Made by a program: the position numbers and the translations under genes
NCBI GenBank assembly: GCA_905212215.1
Contig: CAJMDR010000146.1
Location: 1-5,898, forward strand
DNA length: 5,898 nucleotides
Reading direction: 5' to 3'
Origin: an uncultured Porphyromonadaceae bacterium
GTDB lineage: Bacteria > Bacteroidota > Bacteroidia > Bacteroidales > Muribaculaceae
Shown here: piece after piece, positions 1 to 5,898 of the stretch
Layout of the letters: each line of letters opens with the position of its first letter
Position numbering within the stretch: the stretch's first letter is position 1
Notes under the pieces: generated by a model
Databases searched by the model: none
What the model saw: only the letters and a program-made list of their open reading frames with translations
Told to the model about the DNA's origin: nothing

Positions 1-507
1 CATGAGCAGAGAATGCACAGTACGGCCATATTTCAGGTCTCCCACCATCGTAACCTCTATATCATCCAGTCTACCTTGCGTCTGGAGAATTGTATAAAGG
101 TCGAGCATTGTCTGCGAGGGGTGCTGATGAGCGCCGTCGCCTGCATTGATTACAGGTACATCAGTGATTTCGGAGGCATATCTTGCCGCGCCCTCCAGAT
201 AATGGCGCATGATGATGAGATCGGCGTAGTTCGACACCATCTGTATGGTGTCGTGGAGCGTCTCTCCTTTCGATGTCGACGATGATGCCGGGTCAGAGAA
301 GCCAATGATACGGCCTCCCAGACGGTTCACCGCGGTCTCGAAACTCAGTCTCGTACGGGTTGAAGGCTCGAAGAAGAGTGTTGCCACCACTTTCCCGTCA
401 AGCACCTTGCGGTTAGGGCGTTTCTCAAACTCCGAGGCGGACTTCAGCAAAGACTCTATCTGCTCTTTGCCAAGGTCGTTGATTGATACTATGCTGTGTC
501 TGTTCAT
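1..507 (-). CDS. pyrB: Aspartate carbamoyltransferase catalytic subunit, N-terminal 169 residues (cut by window edge)
   Basis: This enzyme joins carbamoyl phosphate and L-aspartate to give N-carbamoyl-aspartate, the first committed step of cytosolic pyrimidine synthesis. The frame starts at an ATG (507-505) and stays open to base 1. The whole carbamoyl-phosphate domain and the first part of the aspartate domain are therefore present, a little over half of the usual 305-310 residues. Visible motifs are [15 protein letters not shown] at about residues 45-59 (phosphate-binding STRTR 49-53), [10 protein letters not shown] with the active-site loop Lys80, MRH with Arg101, [11 protein letters not shown] at 127-137 (His129, Gln132) and [13 protein letters not shown] at 156-168 (Arg162). 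These correspond to E. coli Lys84, Arg105, His134, Gln137 and Arg167. All catalytic positions that fall inside the window are intact. The gene begins 16 nt after the recQ stop, which suggests co-transcription. The start is preceded by TTTTAAAG with no clear Shine-Dalgarno, as is usual in Bacteroidetes. A pyrI regulatory subunit often follows pyrB in this group but would lie outside the window. Confidence 0.97.
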   Translation of the reverse strand, partial: MNRHSIVSINDLGKEQIESLLKSASEFEKRPNRKVLDGKVVATLFFEPSTRTRLSFETAVNRLGGRIIGFSDPASSSTSKGETLHDTIQMVSNYADLIIMRHYLEGAARYASEITDVPVINAGDGAHQHPSQTMLDLYTILQTQGRLDDIEVTMVGDLKYGRTVHSLLM

Positions 508-523
508 CTTTAAAACCGTAGAG

Positions 524-2731
524 TCAGTTTCCTGCCTCCGATATGAATTTTATACGTACAAGACGGATTTCTTCCTCGCTGCACTCTCCGTCAAGAGCCT
601 TGTAAGCTTCCACAAGGTCATCTTTCTCACTGTGGCGAAGATAATCAAGAATATCGTCTATATGGTCTTCATCCACCGCATCCTCCAGATAATAGTCTAT
701 GTTCACTTTCGTGCCCGCATATACTATCTGCTCCAGCTTTCCGACAAGCTCGAACAGCTCCATGCGGAGGCTCTCGGCAAGGACGTCAAGCGAAATCTTG
801 CGGTCTATGGCCGAAATTATCTGAAGCTTCACCTTGCTGCGGCTGGGTACCTGACGCACACGAATGTCTTCGGGACGGACTATGTCGTTTGCCTCGACAT
901 GCTTCTTTATCAGTTCGAGGAATTCCTTTCCGTAACGCCGAGCCTTTCCGGATCCCACTCCCGGAATGTTCTGCAGTTCCTCTATGGTGACGGGGTACAT
1001 CGTAGCCATCGCTTCAAGCGAGGGATCCTGGAAGATAACGTAAGGAGGCAGGTCATGACGTTTCGCCACATCACGCCTCAAGTCGCGCAGCATGGCAAAT
1101 AGTTCATCGTCTGCCGCGGCACCGCTCTGCGGCAATTCTATGCTGTTCTCGGGTGGCGGCGCATCCTCCACCACATAGAACTTGCCGGGATTCCTGAGAA
1201 ATTCCTCTCCTTGCGGGGTAATCTGCAGTATACCGTAGTTCTCAATGCCTTTGTTGAGATAACCGGCAATCACCGCCTGACGGACCATCGCCGACAGAAG
1301 GCGTTCGTTGACATCGTGGCATGAGCCGAAAATCTCCAGATCCTGATGCCGGTAACTCTTTACCTCGTCGGTGCGTCGACCAACCAATATGTTAATGATG
1401 TATTCAACCCTGAAACGCTGCCCGGTAGCCACCACAGCTTCCAGAGCGCAGGCCAGTTCCTGGCCACATTCCACTTTCTTGCGGGGATTGCGGCAATTAT
1501 CGCAGTTACCGCAGTTTGGCACATCGTACTTCTCGCCAAAATAATGCAGCAATATGCGACGGCGACAAACGCTCGATTCCGCATAATACTGTGTCTCGGC
1601 AAGTAGCTGACGGCTTATTTCCTGCTCCGGGACAGGCTTGCCCTGAATCAGTTTTTCCAGTTTCTGAATATCTTTCGGGGAATAATATGCAATGCATCTC
1701 CCCTCGCCACCGTCGCGACCGGCACGCCCGGTTTCCTGATAGTATCCTTCCAGACTCTTTGGGATGTCGTAATGCACCACAAAACGCACATCTGGCTTGT
1801 CTATGCCCATACCGAATGCTATGGTAGCCACTATCACATCCACATCTTCGTGCAGGAATGCATCCTGATTGGCAGACCGTGTGGCGGCATCCAGACCGGC
1901 ATGATACGGCAACGCCCTTATGTCGTTGACGCGCAACATCTCCGCCAGTTCCTCCACCCTTTTCCGGCTAAGGCAATAGACAATTCCGCTTTTGCCGGCA
2001 TTGCTGCGGATGAAGCGCACCAGATCGCGGTCGGTGTCGCGTTTCTTATATCTTACCTCATAATAGAGATTGGTTCGGTTGAAGCTTGACTTGAAGACGG
2101 CGGCATCGGTCATTCCGAGGTTCTTCTGCACGTCGTGCTGCACCTTTGGCGTAGCAGTCGCAGTAAGTGCTATCACCGGTTTCAGCCCTATCTCCTTGAT
2201 AATAGGACGTATGCGCCGATACTCGGGACGGAAATCATGCCCCCATTCCGAGATGCAGTGCGCTTCGTCGACGGCATAGAAAGAGATAGGCACTGACTGG
2301 AGGAATTTAATGTTCTCTTCCTTAGTCAAGGACTCGGGCGCCACATACAGCATCTTTGTCTTGCCTTCCATGACATCGGCCCGCACTTTGTTCGCAGCAG
2401 AACGCGATAACGACGAATTCAGGAAATGTGCTATTGCATCGTTGCCCGCATACTGACACATCGCGTCCACCTGATTTTTCATCAGTGCAATGAGAGGTGA
2501 TATAATTATCGCAGTGCCATGACTCATTAATGCCGGAAGCTGGTAACACAACGATTTTCCGCCACCAGTAGGCATCAGCACGAACACATCCTTACCTTCC
2601 AGGAGGGTTCTGATAATCGCCTCCTGGTTGCCTTTGAAACTCTCAAAGCCGAAATACTGCTTCAAAGCCCCGTAGATGTCGTGCTTTTCGTGCCGTGTAA
2701 CTTCCTGTTCGCTCAATGTTGTTTCAGACAT
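524..2731 (-). CDS. recQ: ATP-dependent DNA helicase RecQ with C-terminal extension (735 aa)
   Basis: This is a superfamily 2 helicase that unwinds DNA 3' to 5' in recombination and repair, in the cytoplasm/nucleoid. Domains in order, numbered from the ATG at 2731: RecA-like domain 1 with Walker A MPTGGGKS (53-60, Lys59), DEAH box (155-158) inside [17 protein letters not shown], and motif [10 protein letters not shown] (188-194); RecA-like domain 2 ending in motif [12 protein letters not shown] (332-341); a RecQ zinc site with Cys389, Cys407, Cys410 and Cys413; a winged-helix RQC domain to about 520; an HRDC domain at about 542-614 ([25 protein letters not shown]); then about 120 further residues. 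E. coli RecQ is 609 residues and ends after HRDC. The extension ([20 protein letters not shown] onward) looks like a helix-turn-helix of the HTH_40 type, which is inference. A TTG at 2740 would add three residues (M-T-F), but the ATG at 2731 gives MSETTLSEQ and is preferred. pyrB follows 16 nt after the TGA stop. Confidence 0.97.
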   Translation of the reverse strand: MSETTLSEQEVTRHEKHDIYGALKQYFGFESFKGNQEAIIRTLLEGKDVFVLMPTGGGKSLCYQLPALMSHGTAIIISPLIALMKNQVDAMCQYAGNDAIAHFLNSSLSRSAANKVRADVMEGKTKMLYVAPESLTKEENIKFLQSVPISFYAVDEAHCISEWGHDFRPEYRRIRPIIKEIGLKPVIALTATATPKVQHDVQKNLGMTDAAVFKSSFNRTNLYYEVRYKKRDTDRDLVRFIRSNAGKSGIVYCLSRKRVEELAEMLRVNDIRALPYHAGLDAATRSANQDAFLHEDVDVIVATIAFGMGIDKPDVRFVVHYDIPKSLEGYYQETGRAGRDGGEGRCIAYYSPKDIQKLEKLIQGKPVPEQEISRQLLAETQYYAESSVCRRRILLHYFGEKYDVPNCGNCDNCRNPRKKVECGQELACALEAVVATGQRFRVEYIINILVGRRTDEVKSYRHQDLEIFGSCHDVNERLLSAMVRQAVIAGYLNKGIENYGILQITPQGEEFLRNPGKFYVVEDAPPPENSIELPQSGAAADDELFAMLRDLRRDVAKRHDLPPYVIFQDPSLEAMATMYPVTIEELQNIPGVGSGKARRYGKEFLELIKKHVEANDIVRPEDIRVRQVPSRSKVKLQIISAIDRKISLDVLAESLRMELFELVGKLEQIVYAGTKVNIDYYLEDAVDEDHIDDILDYLRHSEKDDLVEAYKALDGECSEEEIRLVRIKFISEAGN

Positions 2732-2757
2732 GAATGTCAAGTTAAGTTAGAGGAGAA

Positions 2758-2796
2758 CAGGCTTCCTGCTGCCAGGCCGCCCGCTTTATATGCCTG
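2758..2796 (-). other. Short complementary segments in the recQ leader (possible alternative hairpins)
   Basis: Read on the minus strand, this segment has CAGGC (2796-2792), GCCTG (2777-2773), CAGG (2768-2765) and GCCTG (2762-2758) in that order. The second can pair with the first or the third, and the fourth with the first or the third, so mutually exclusive 4-5 bp stems are possible. The stems are short and no known riboswitch or leader family was recognised. It may simply be GC-rich leader structure without function. Confidence 0.25.
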
Positions 2797-2868
2797 TGTC
2801 GCTAATAAAAGTGATAGAACAATGCAATAAGCGTATCACCCATTCACCTTACCGCACATAGGTCACTA

Positions 2869-2900
2869 CAAAATTAAGCAAACTTTTTCACTCTCACAAA
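2869..2900 (-). promoter_or_regulatory. Predicted Bacteroidetes primary-sigma promoter for recQ-pyrB
   Basis: On the minus strand, TTTG (2900-2897) is followed after 20 nt by TAATTTTG (2876-2869). This fits the Bacteroides primary sigma factor pattern exactly: a -33 TTTG, a spacer of 19-21 nt and a -7 TAnnTTTG. Transcription would start near 2862-2865, giving a leader of about 130 nt before the recQ ATG. It lies downstream of the malQ terminator hairpin and upstream of recQ, where a promoter is expected. No operator or regulator site is evident. The call rests on motif match and position only. Confidence 0.6.
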
Positions 2901-3002
2901 TGTTATGGGTTAAAAAATTCCGCAAACATCACTTTCAGCACAATTTCTTTTCCATCAAGAACGAAAAAGTGGCGGGAAAGTCTTTAGAACAAGCATCAAA
3001 GG

Positions 3003-3036
3003 AAGAGACTGCATCATTTTTCTGATACAGCCTCTT
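3003..3036 (-). terminator. Probable malQ transcription terminator hairpin
   Basis: In minus-strand RNA the arms AAGAGGCTGTATCA (3036-3023) and TGATGCAGTCTCTT (3016-3003) form a 14-bp stem around a six-base loop, GAAAAA. Two of the pairs are G-U wobbles, which would be A-C mismatches in plus-strand RNA, so pairing is complete only in the malQ direction. The hairpin begins 54 nt after the malQ stop. The 3' arm runs into a pyrimidine-rich CTCTTCCTTT rather than a pure U-tract. Hairpins with GAGGCTGTATC-like arms are common between Bacteroidales genes, which is recalled knowledge. Confidence 0.65.
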
Positions 3037-3089
3037 TTGCCTATTGATTTTTCAGACTTGATTTCCGATGCGCCTTTTGGCACATAGGA

Positions 3090-5768
3090 TTATCGGCCTG
3101 AATAATGAATCATGTCGATGATATTCTGGTTGAAGATTTTCTGCTTCATCAGATCTTCTATGGCGAGGTGCATACGATAGCGCCAGTAATGGCGGCTGAT
3201 GGCGGGGATATTTATCTGCTCCTCGCGGGGATCGTTGCGGCGCAGACCTCCATCGGTCGACAGCCAGTCCTGCAACGGGAGTATGCAGAGCATGCTGGGC
3301 GACTTAAGGTTAAGGCTGACTATAGAGGCACATATCCACGGTTCTGCGAAATAGGGGGCCTCGCCGGACTGACCGAGCACATTGTTGTAGTAGCGTTGCG
3401 ACACTGCGTGGTCTTCTTCCCACCATCCGCGGATTCCGGGCATGTCATGGGTAGAGGTGGTGCAGACGGAATAATAAGGATAATGCCATGTGTCGCCGAA
3501 TTCCTGACGCGGATTCTTTGGCATACGCTGAATTTCGAGCGAGAGAATCTCGAGGGTGTTCATGACGTATGGCACACAGTCGGGAATCATGCCGAGGTCT
3601 TCGGCGCAGGTAAGCATGGAGGTGGAGTCTATCAGCGGAGGCAGTTTCCACATCGCCTTATCCTGCCAGAAATCGTTGTTGCGGCGATAGTAGAAGTCAT
3701 TGTAGAGGGTATCGAAGCGGCTCTTCTCGTAGTCGTTGAGACGACGGTACTGGTAGGTGTACTGCGCCGATATGCGCGGATGATAGGTGCCTTTCTTGTA
3801 CGGGTCCTCAATGAACAGCACATCGTCAATCAGACCGAGCAAGGCGTTGCAGATGCGTTCGTTCTTCTCGTCCTTGGGCTGAGTGGCGAAGTAGTCTGCC
3901 ACCTTGCGTTGAGTATTGACAAACTCACGAAGTTTGTAGCGTCCGTCCACGATATGCTCCAGATACGTCTCCTTTACTTCCTGCACATAGGGACCGAAGA
4001 AGTCGGTGAGCATCCACTCCATAATCAGAGGATTGGTGTGCAGGTCGACGTCAATCCAGAAGTCATAGTCATGTCGCAGCTCGTCGGGCGAGAATGGCAA
4101 AGCGGGATTGAAGACGCCCAAAAGACCATGAATGGCATCCATGGGAATCTGCCAGATACGGAAGAAACCAAGAATGTGGTCTATGCGGTAAGCGTCGAAA
4201 TACTCTGCCATTTTGCGGAAACGGGCTTTCCACCATGCGAAACCGTCACGAGCCATTTCATCCCAGTTGTAAGTAGGGAATCCCCAGTTCTGACCCATAG
4301 TGGAGAAAGCATCCGGCGGCGCACCCGCCTGGCTGTCGAGGTTGAACAGACGCGGATATTGCCATGCGTCGGCACTGGTACGGCTGATGCCAATGGGTAT
4401 GTCGCCTTTCAGTATCACACCTTTTGAGTGGGCATAGTCTCGTGCTTTGCGCAGCTGACGGTCAAGGTAATATTGAACGAAGTAGACAAAATGTATCTCC
4501 TCGTCATTTTCGGTGCAGAATACGTTGATTTTGTCGCGGTCATAAGTGGCATACTCACCCCATTTGCTCATGTCAGGAGTCCCGAACTTGTCGCGCAGAC
4601 AGCAGAAAGCGGCATACGGACGCAGCCAATCGATGTTGTGGTCTATGAAGTCCTTGTATTGCTTACTCTTGAAAACGGTTGCCTTCTTCTCCGGGTAAAT
4701 CTCGCGCATGAAGTCAATCTTACCCTTCGATGCACGTTCATAGTCCACCTGTTTCAGGTCGTTGAGCTCATGACGCAGTGAATCGTAGTACTTCTGCCGT
4801 TTACTGTCGCGCAGCTTGCCCACATCCTGCAGATTCAGATACAGAGGATGGAGTGCGAAAGTGGAGTTGGCATTATACGGATATGAGTCGGTCCAGGTAC
4901 CAGTCATGGTGGTGTCGTTTACCGGCAGCAGCTGCAATACCTTTTGCCCCGTCATCGCACACCAGTCCACCATTGGGATAAGATCGAGGAAATCACCTAC
5001 GCCGAAACCGGTATGAGTACGCAACGAGAACACAGGGATGGCTGTTCCGGCACCCTTCCAGTCATAACGAGGATTGGCAAGTCTGAGACCACCAATAACT
5101 GTTACATCATTATCCTGAGGAGCGGGAATGTTCATTACCCTGTTGGAGCAGTTCTCCCAAACGGACACAGCTCTTGTGGCCTTTTTCCTTATGAGAAACT
5201 TATACTCAAAGGGAAATTCGAGACCAGCCGAGGGGAACGCCACCTGCCACAGAGGATAATCGGCATCGGAGAGGGGAAGAGCATTTTCGGGTTTCCATGC
5301 TCCGAGAGCCTGAGGAGCGCCCGCTATACACACTTCTTCATCCGGTTCCACCATGGGAGCATAGACTTTCACCACCATGTTTCCGGCAGCAATGGCAGGT
5401 AGGGGCTTGCGGTCGTGACGCGCTAAGATACCATCAGTGAATGCCGAGGAATAAAACGGTTTGTCGGCCGGCATATCTTTCCAGGCATCAATCTGTGAAT
5501 ATTCGCGTGCTTTAGGAGCCTGCCGCCAGGAATGCGGTCTGCCCCACTCAAAGCGCCAAGCCTGATTTTCCGCCTTTACCACATAGCGGTAGTTGAAACT
5601 CTTTATGCGGACCGGAAGATCTACGGAGACACGCCATGTGGAGGCATCTACCATCTCCATGACAATGGCTTTTACAGGATCGTCGCCTCCTAATTCCGGG
5701 ATATTGCCATACAGATGCAGCGATTCGCCCCAATTGGTGCGATAGCTGATGGTGAAAGTGATTTTCAT
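3090..5768 (-). CDS. malQ: 4-alpha-glucanotransferase, GH77, DPE2-like with tandem CBM20 (892 aa)
   Basis: This enzyme (amylomaltase/disproportionating enzyme) moves alpha-1,4-glucan units between maltodextrins, releasing glucose. No signal peptide is visible, so it should act in the cytoplasm. Two CBM20 starch-binding domains come first, at about 1-95 (NWGESLHLYGNIPELGGDDP) and 130-225 (EEVCIAGAPQALGAWKPENA). The GH77 (beta/alpha)8 domain begins near 235 and carries GFGVGDFLDL (254-263), YPYNANSTFALHPLYLNL (296-313), GDIPIGISRTSADAW (455-469), FDAYRIDH with nucleophile Asp530, CAEDLG with acid/base Glu723, and STHDMPG with the third carboxylate Asp775. All three catalytic acids are present. 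About 190 residues separate Asp530 and Glu723, against 47 in Thermus amylomaltase (Asp293, Glu340); the insertion matches plant DPE2 and many Bacteroidales MalQ. The ATG at 5768 follows an AT-rich leader without a Shine-Dalgarno; the stop is TAA. The gene appears to be monocistronic or last in its transcript. Confidence 0.96.
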   Translation of the reverse strand: MKITFTISYRTNWGESLHLYGNIPELGGDDPVKAIVMEMVDASTWRVSVDLPVRIKSFNYRYVVKAENQAWRFEWGRPHSWRQAPKAREYSQIDAWKDMPADKPFYSSAFTDGILARHDRKPLPAIAAGNMVVKVYAPMVEPDEEVCIAGAPQALGAWKPENALPLSDADYPLWQVAFPSAGLEFPFEYKFLIRKKATRAVSVWENCSNRVMNIPAPQDNDVTVIGGLRLANPRYDWKGAGTAIPVFSLRTHTGFGVGDFLDLIPMVDWCAMTGQKVLQLLPVNDTTMTGTWTDSYPYNANSTFALHPLYLNLQDVGKLRDSKRQKYYDSLRHELNDLKQVDYERASKGKIDFMREIYPEKKATVFKSKQYKDFIDHNIDWLRPYAAFCCLRDKFGTPDMSKWGEYATYDRDKINVFCTENDEEIHFVYFVQYYLDRQLRKARDYAHSKGVILKGDIPIGISRTSADAWQYPRLFNLDSQAGAPPDAFSTMGQNWGFPTYNWDEMARDGFAWWKARFRKMAEYFDAYRIDHILGFFRIWQIPMDAIHGLLGVFNPALPFSPDELRHDYDFWIDVDLHTNPLIMEWMLTDFFGPYVQEVKETYLEHIVDGRYKLREFVNTQRKVADYFATQPKDEKNERICNALLGLIDDVLFIEDPYKKGTYHPRISAQYTYQYRRLNDYEKSRFDTLYNDFYYRRNNDFWQDKAMWKLPPLIDSTSMLTCAEDLGMIPDCVPYVMNTLEILSLEIQRMPKNPRQEFGDTWHYPYYSVCTTSTHDMPGIRGWWEEDHAVSQRYYNNVLGQSGEAPYFAEPWICASIVSLNLKSPSMLCILPLQDWLSTDGGLRRNDPREEQINIPAISRHYWRYRMHLAIEDLMKQKIFNQNIIDMIHYSGR

Positions 5769-5795
5769 ATATAGAATTAGTTTTAACCTACTTTG

Positions 5796-5836
5796 TCAGA
5801 AACACAAAGACAGATGCATAGCCTTTGCGTTTCTGA
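5796..5836 (-). terminator. Hairpin upstream of malQ; possible terminator of an upstream minus-strand gene
   Basis: In minus-strand RNA the arms TCAGAAACGCAAAGGC (5836-5821) and GTCTTTGTGTTTCTGA (5811-5796) pair over 16 bp with two G-U wobbles, around a nine-base loop (5820-5812). In plus-strand RNA both wobbles become A-C mismatches, so the minus direction is favoured. The hairpin ends 27 nt before the malQ ATG. No U-tract follows in the minus direction. An A-rich stretch precedes it (TAAAAATTC), so a weaker plus-direction terminator with a TTTTT tail is also possible. It may end an upstream gene or be structure in the malQ leader. Confidence 0.45.
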
Positions 5837-5840
5837 ATTT

Positions 5841-5897
5841 TTACCTGACATGCAAGGTGCCGAGGCTTCCTGCCTGTTCGGCTACCCGACTGCCAAT
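5841..5897 (-). CDS. Possible C-terminal tail of an upstream gene (very uncertain)
   Basis: On the minus strand a frame is open from the window edge and reads IGSRVAEQAGSLGTLHVR before a TAA at 5843-5841, five bases before the hairpin that starts at 5836. A stop followed closely by a hairpin is a reasonable layout for a gene end. The stretch is only 18 residues, no family is recognisable, and it overlaps a GC-rich inverted repeat. A plus-strand frame in the same codon register is also open to the edge (first ATG at 5814). The segment may be non-coding. Confidence 0.2.
   Translation of the reverse strand: MGSRVAEQAGSLGTLHVR
5859..5882. repeat. Short GC-rich inverted repeat near the window edge
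   Basis: On the plus strand GCCGAGGC (5859-5866) can pair with GCCT (5872-5875) plus CGGC (5879-5882), with a five-base loop TTCCT and a three-base bulge GTT. That gives an eight-pair interrupted stem. It has no poly-U tail in either direction and matches no RNA family I recognise. It could be chance structure inside a coding tail or part of an RNA that continues past the edge. Confidence 0.3.
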
Positions 5898-5898
5898 T

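Larger units (their letters stand above)
2732..3089. other. Intergenic region between malQ and recQ
   Basis: This stretch of 358 nt holds no convincing gene on either strand. In the direction of transcription it contains a hairpin downstream of malQ (3036-3003), an AT-rich middle part (about 3000-2880), a Bacteroidetes-type promoter match (2900-2869) and then about 130 nt that would form the recQ leader. The leader's last third is GC-rich, with short complementary segments. The only minus-strand ATG noted near the predicted transcription start (2859) opens a seven-codon frame and is not supported as a gene. Confidence 0.8.

Noticed and set aside
245..1102. Plus-strand open frame of 285 codons spanning the pyrB-recQ junction
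   Set aside because: It lies antisense to two well-supported genes, is in complementary register with recQ, and shows no recognisable domain or promoter.
2759..2769. AGGCTTCCTGC shared between the recQ leader and 5863-5873
   Set aside because: Several chance matches of 11 bases are expected in a window of this size, and the surrounding sequence does not align.
2838..2859. Seven-codon minus-strand frame (MCGKVNG) near the predicted recQ transcription start
   Set aside because: It is too short, would start only a few bases from the predicted transcript end, and has no supporting signal.
3105..4781. Long plus-strand open frames (440 and 117 codons, back to back in one frame) opposite malQ
   Set aside because: They share codon register with malQ, so they stay open because malQ rarely uses TTA, CTA or TCA codons. 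The peptides match no family, while malQ is a clear gene with all catalytic residues.
5805..5812. Candidate malQ -7 element TGTCTTTG on the minus strand
   Set aside because: It has one mismatch to TAnnTTTG, lies inside the hairpin arm and has no TTTG at the right -33 spacing.
5814..5898. Plus-strand frame from ATG at 5814, containing GYPTAN near the edge, reminiscent of the riboflavin kinase GFPTAN motif
   Set aside because: The preceding residues do not resemble a riboflavin kinase, that motif lies in a C-terminal domain rather than near a start, and no plus-strand promoter was found.
1..5898. CRISPR array, insertion sequence, tRNA/rRNA, toxin-antitoxin or defence genes
   Set aside because: No regularly spaced repeats, transposase motifs, tRNA-like cloverleaf or accessory protein families were seen; nearly all the sequence is explained by three housekeeping genes.

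Overview
The window looks like chromosomal DNA from a member of the Bacteroidales (Bacteroidetes). The protein sequences match the Bacteroides-type forms of three housekeeping genes. The start codons are preceded by AT-rich sequence rather than a Shine-Dalgarno motif. One intergenic region carries a good match to the Bacteroides promoter pattern (TTTG, about 20 nt, TAnnTTTG). I did not try to name a genus. Base composition looks fairly even across the genes, and I see no sign of recent transfer.

All recognised genes lie on the minus strand, so transcription runs from high to low coordinates. From right to left: (1) 5769-5898, a 130-nt region with two hairpins and possibly the tail of an upstream gene; (2) malQ, 5768-3090, a complete 892-residue 4-alpha-glucanotransferase with two N-terminal starch-binding domains and a DPE2-like GH77 catalytic domain; (3) 3089-2732, a 358-nt intergenic region holding a probable malQ terminator hairpin and a probable promoter for the next transcript; (4) recQ, 2731-524, a complete RecQ-family DNA helicase with a C-terminal extension; (5) pyrB, 507 to the window edge, the first 169 residues of the aspartate carbamoyltransferase catalytic subunit.

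malQ appears to be its own transcript, or the last gene of an upstream one, and serves alpha-glucan/maltodextrin metabolism. recQ and pyrB are only 16 nt apart and are probably co-transcribed from the promoter near 2869-2900. That pairs DNA repair with the first committed step of pyrimidine synthesis, with no obvious functional link beyond nucleotide and DNA metabolism.

I found no mobile element, CRISPR array, tRNA, rRNA or defence system, and no convincing undescribed system. The points most worth a second look are the two hairpins whose pairing is complete only in minus-strand RNA, the tight recQ-pyrB arrangement, the RecQ C-terminal extension and the DPE2-like architecture of MalQ.
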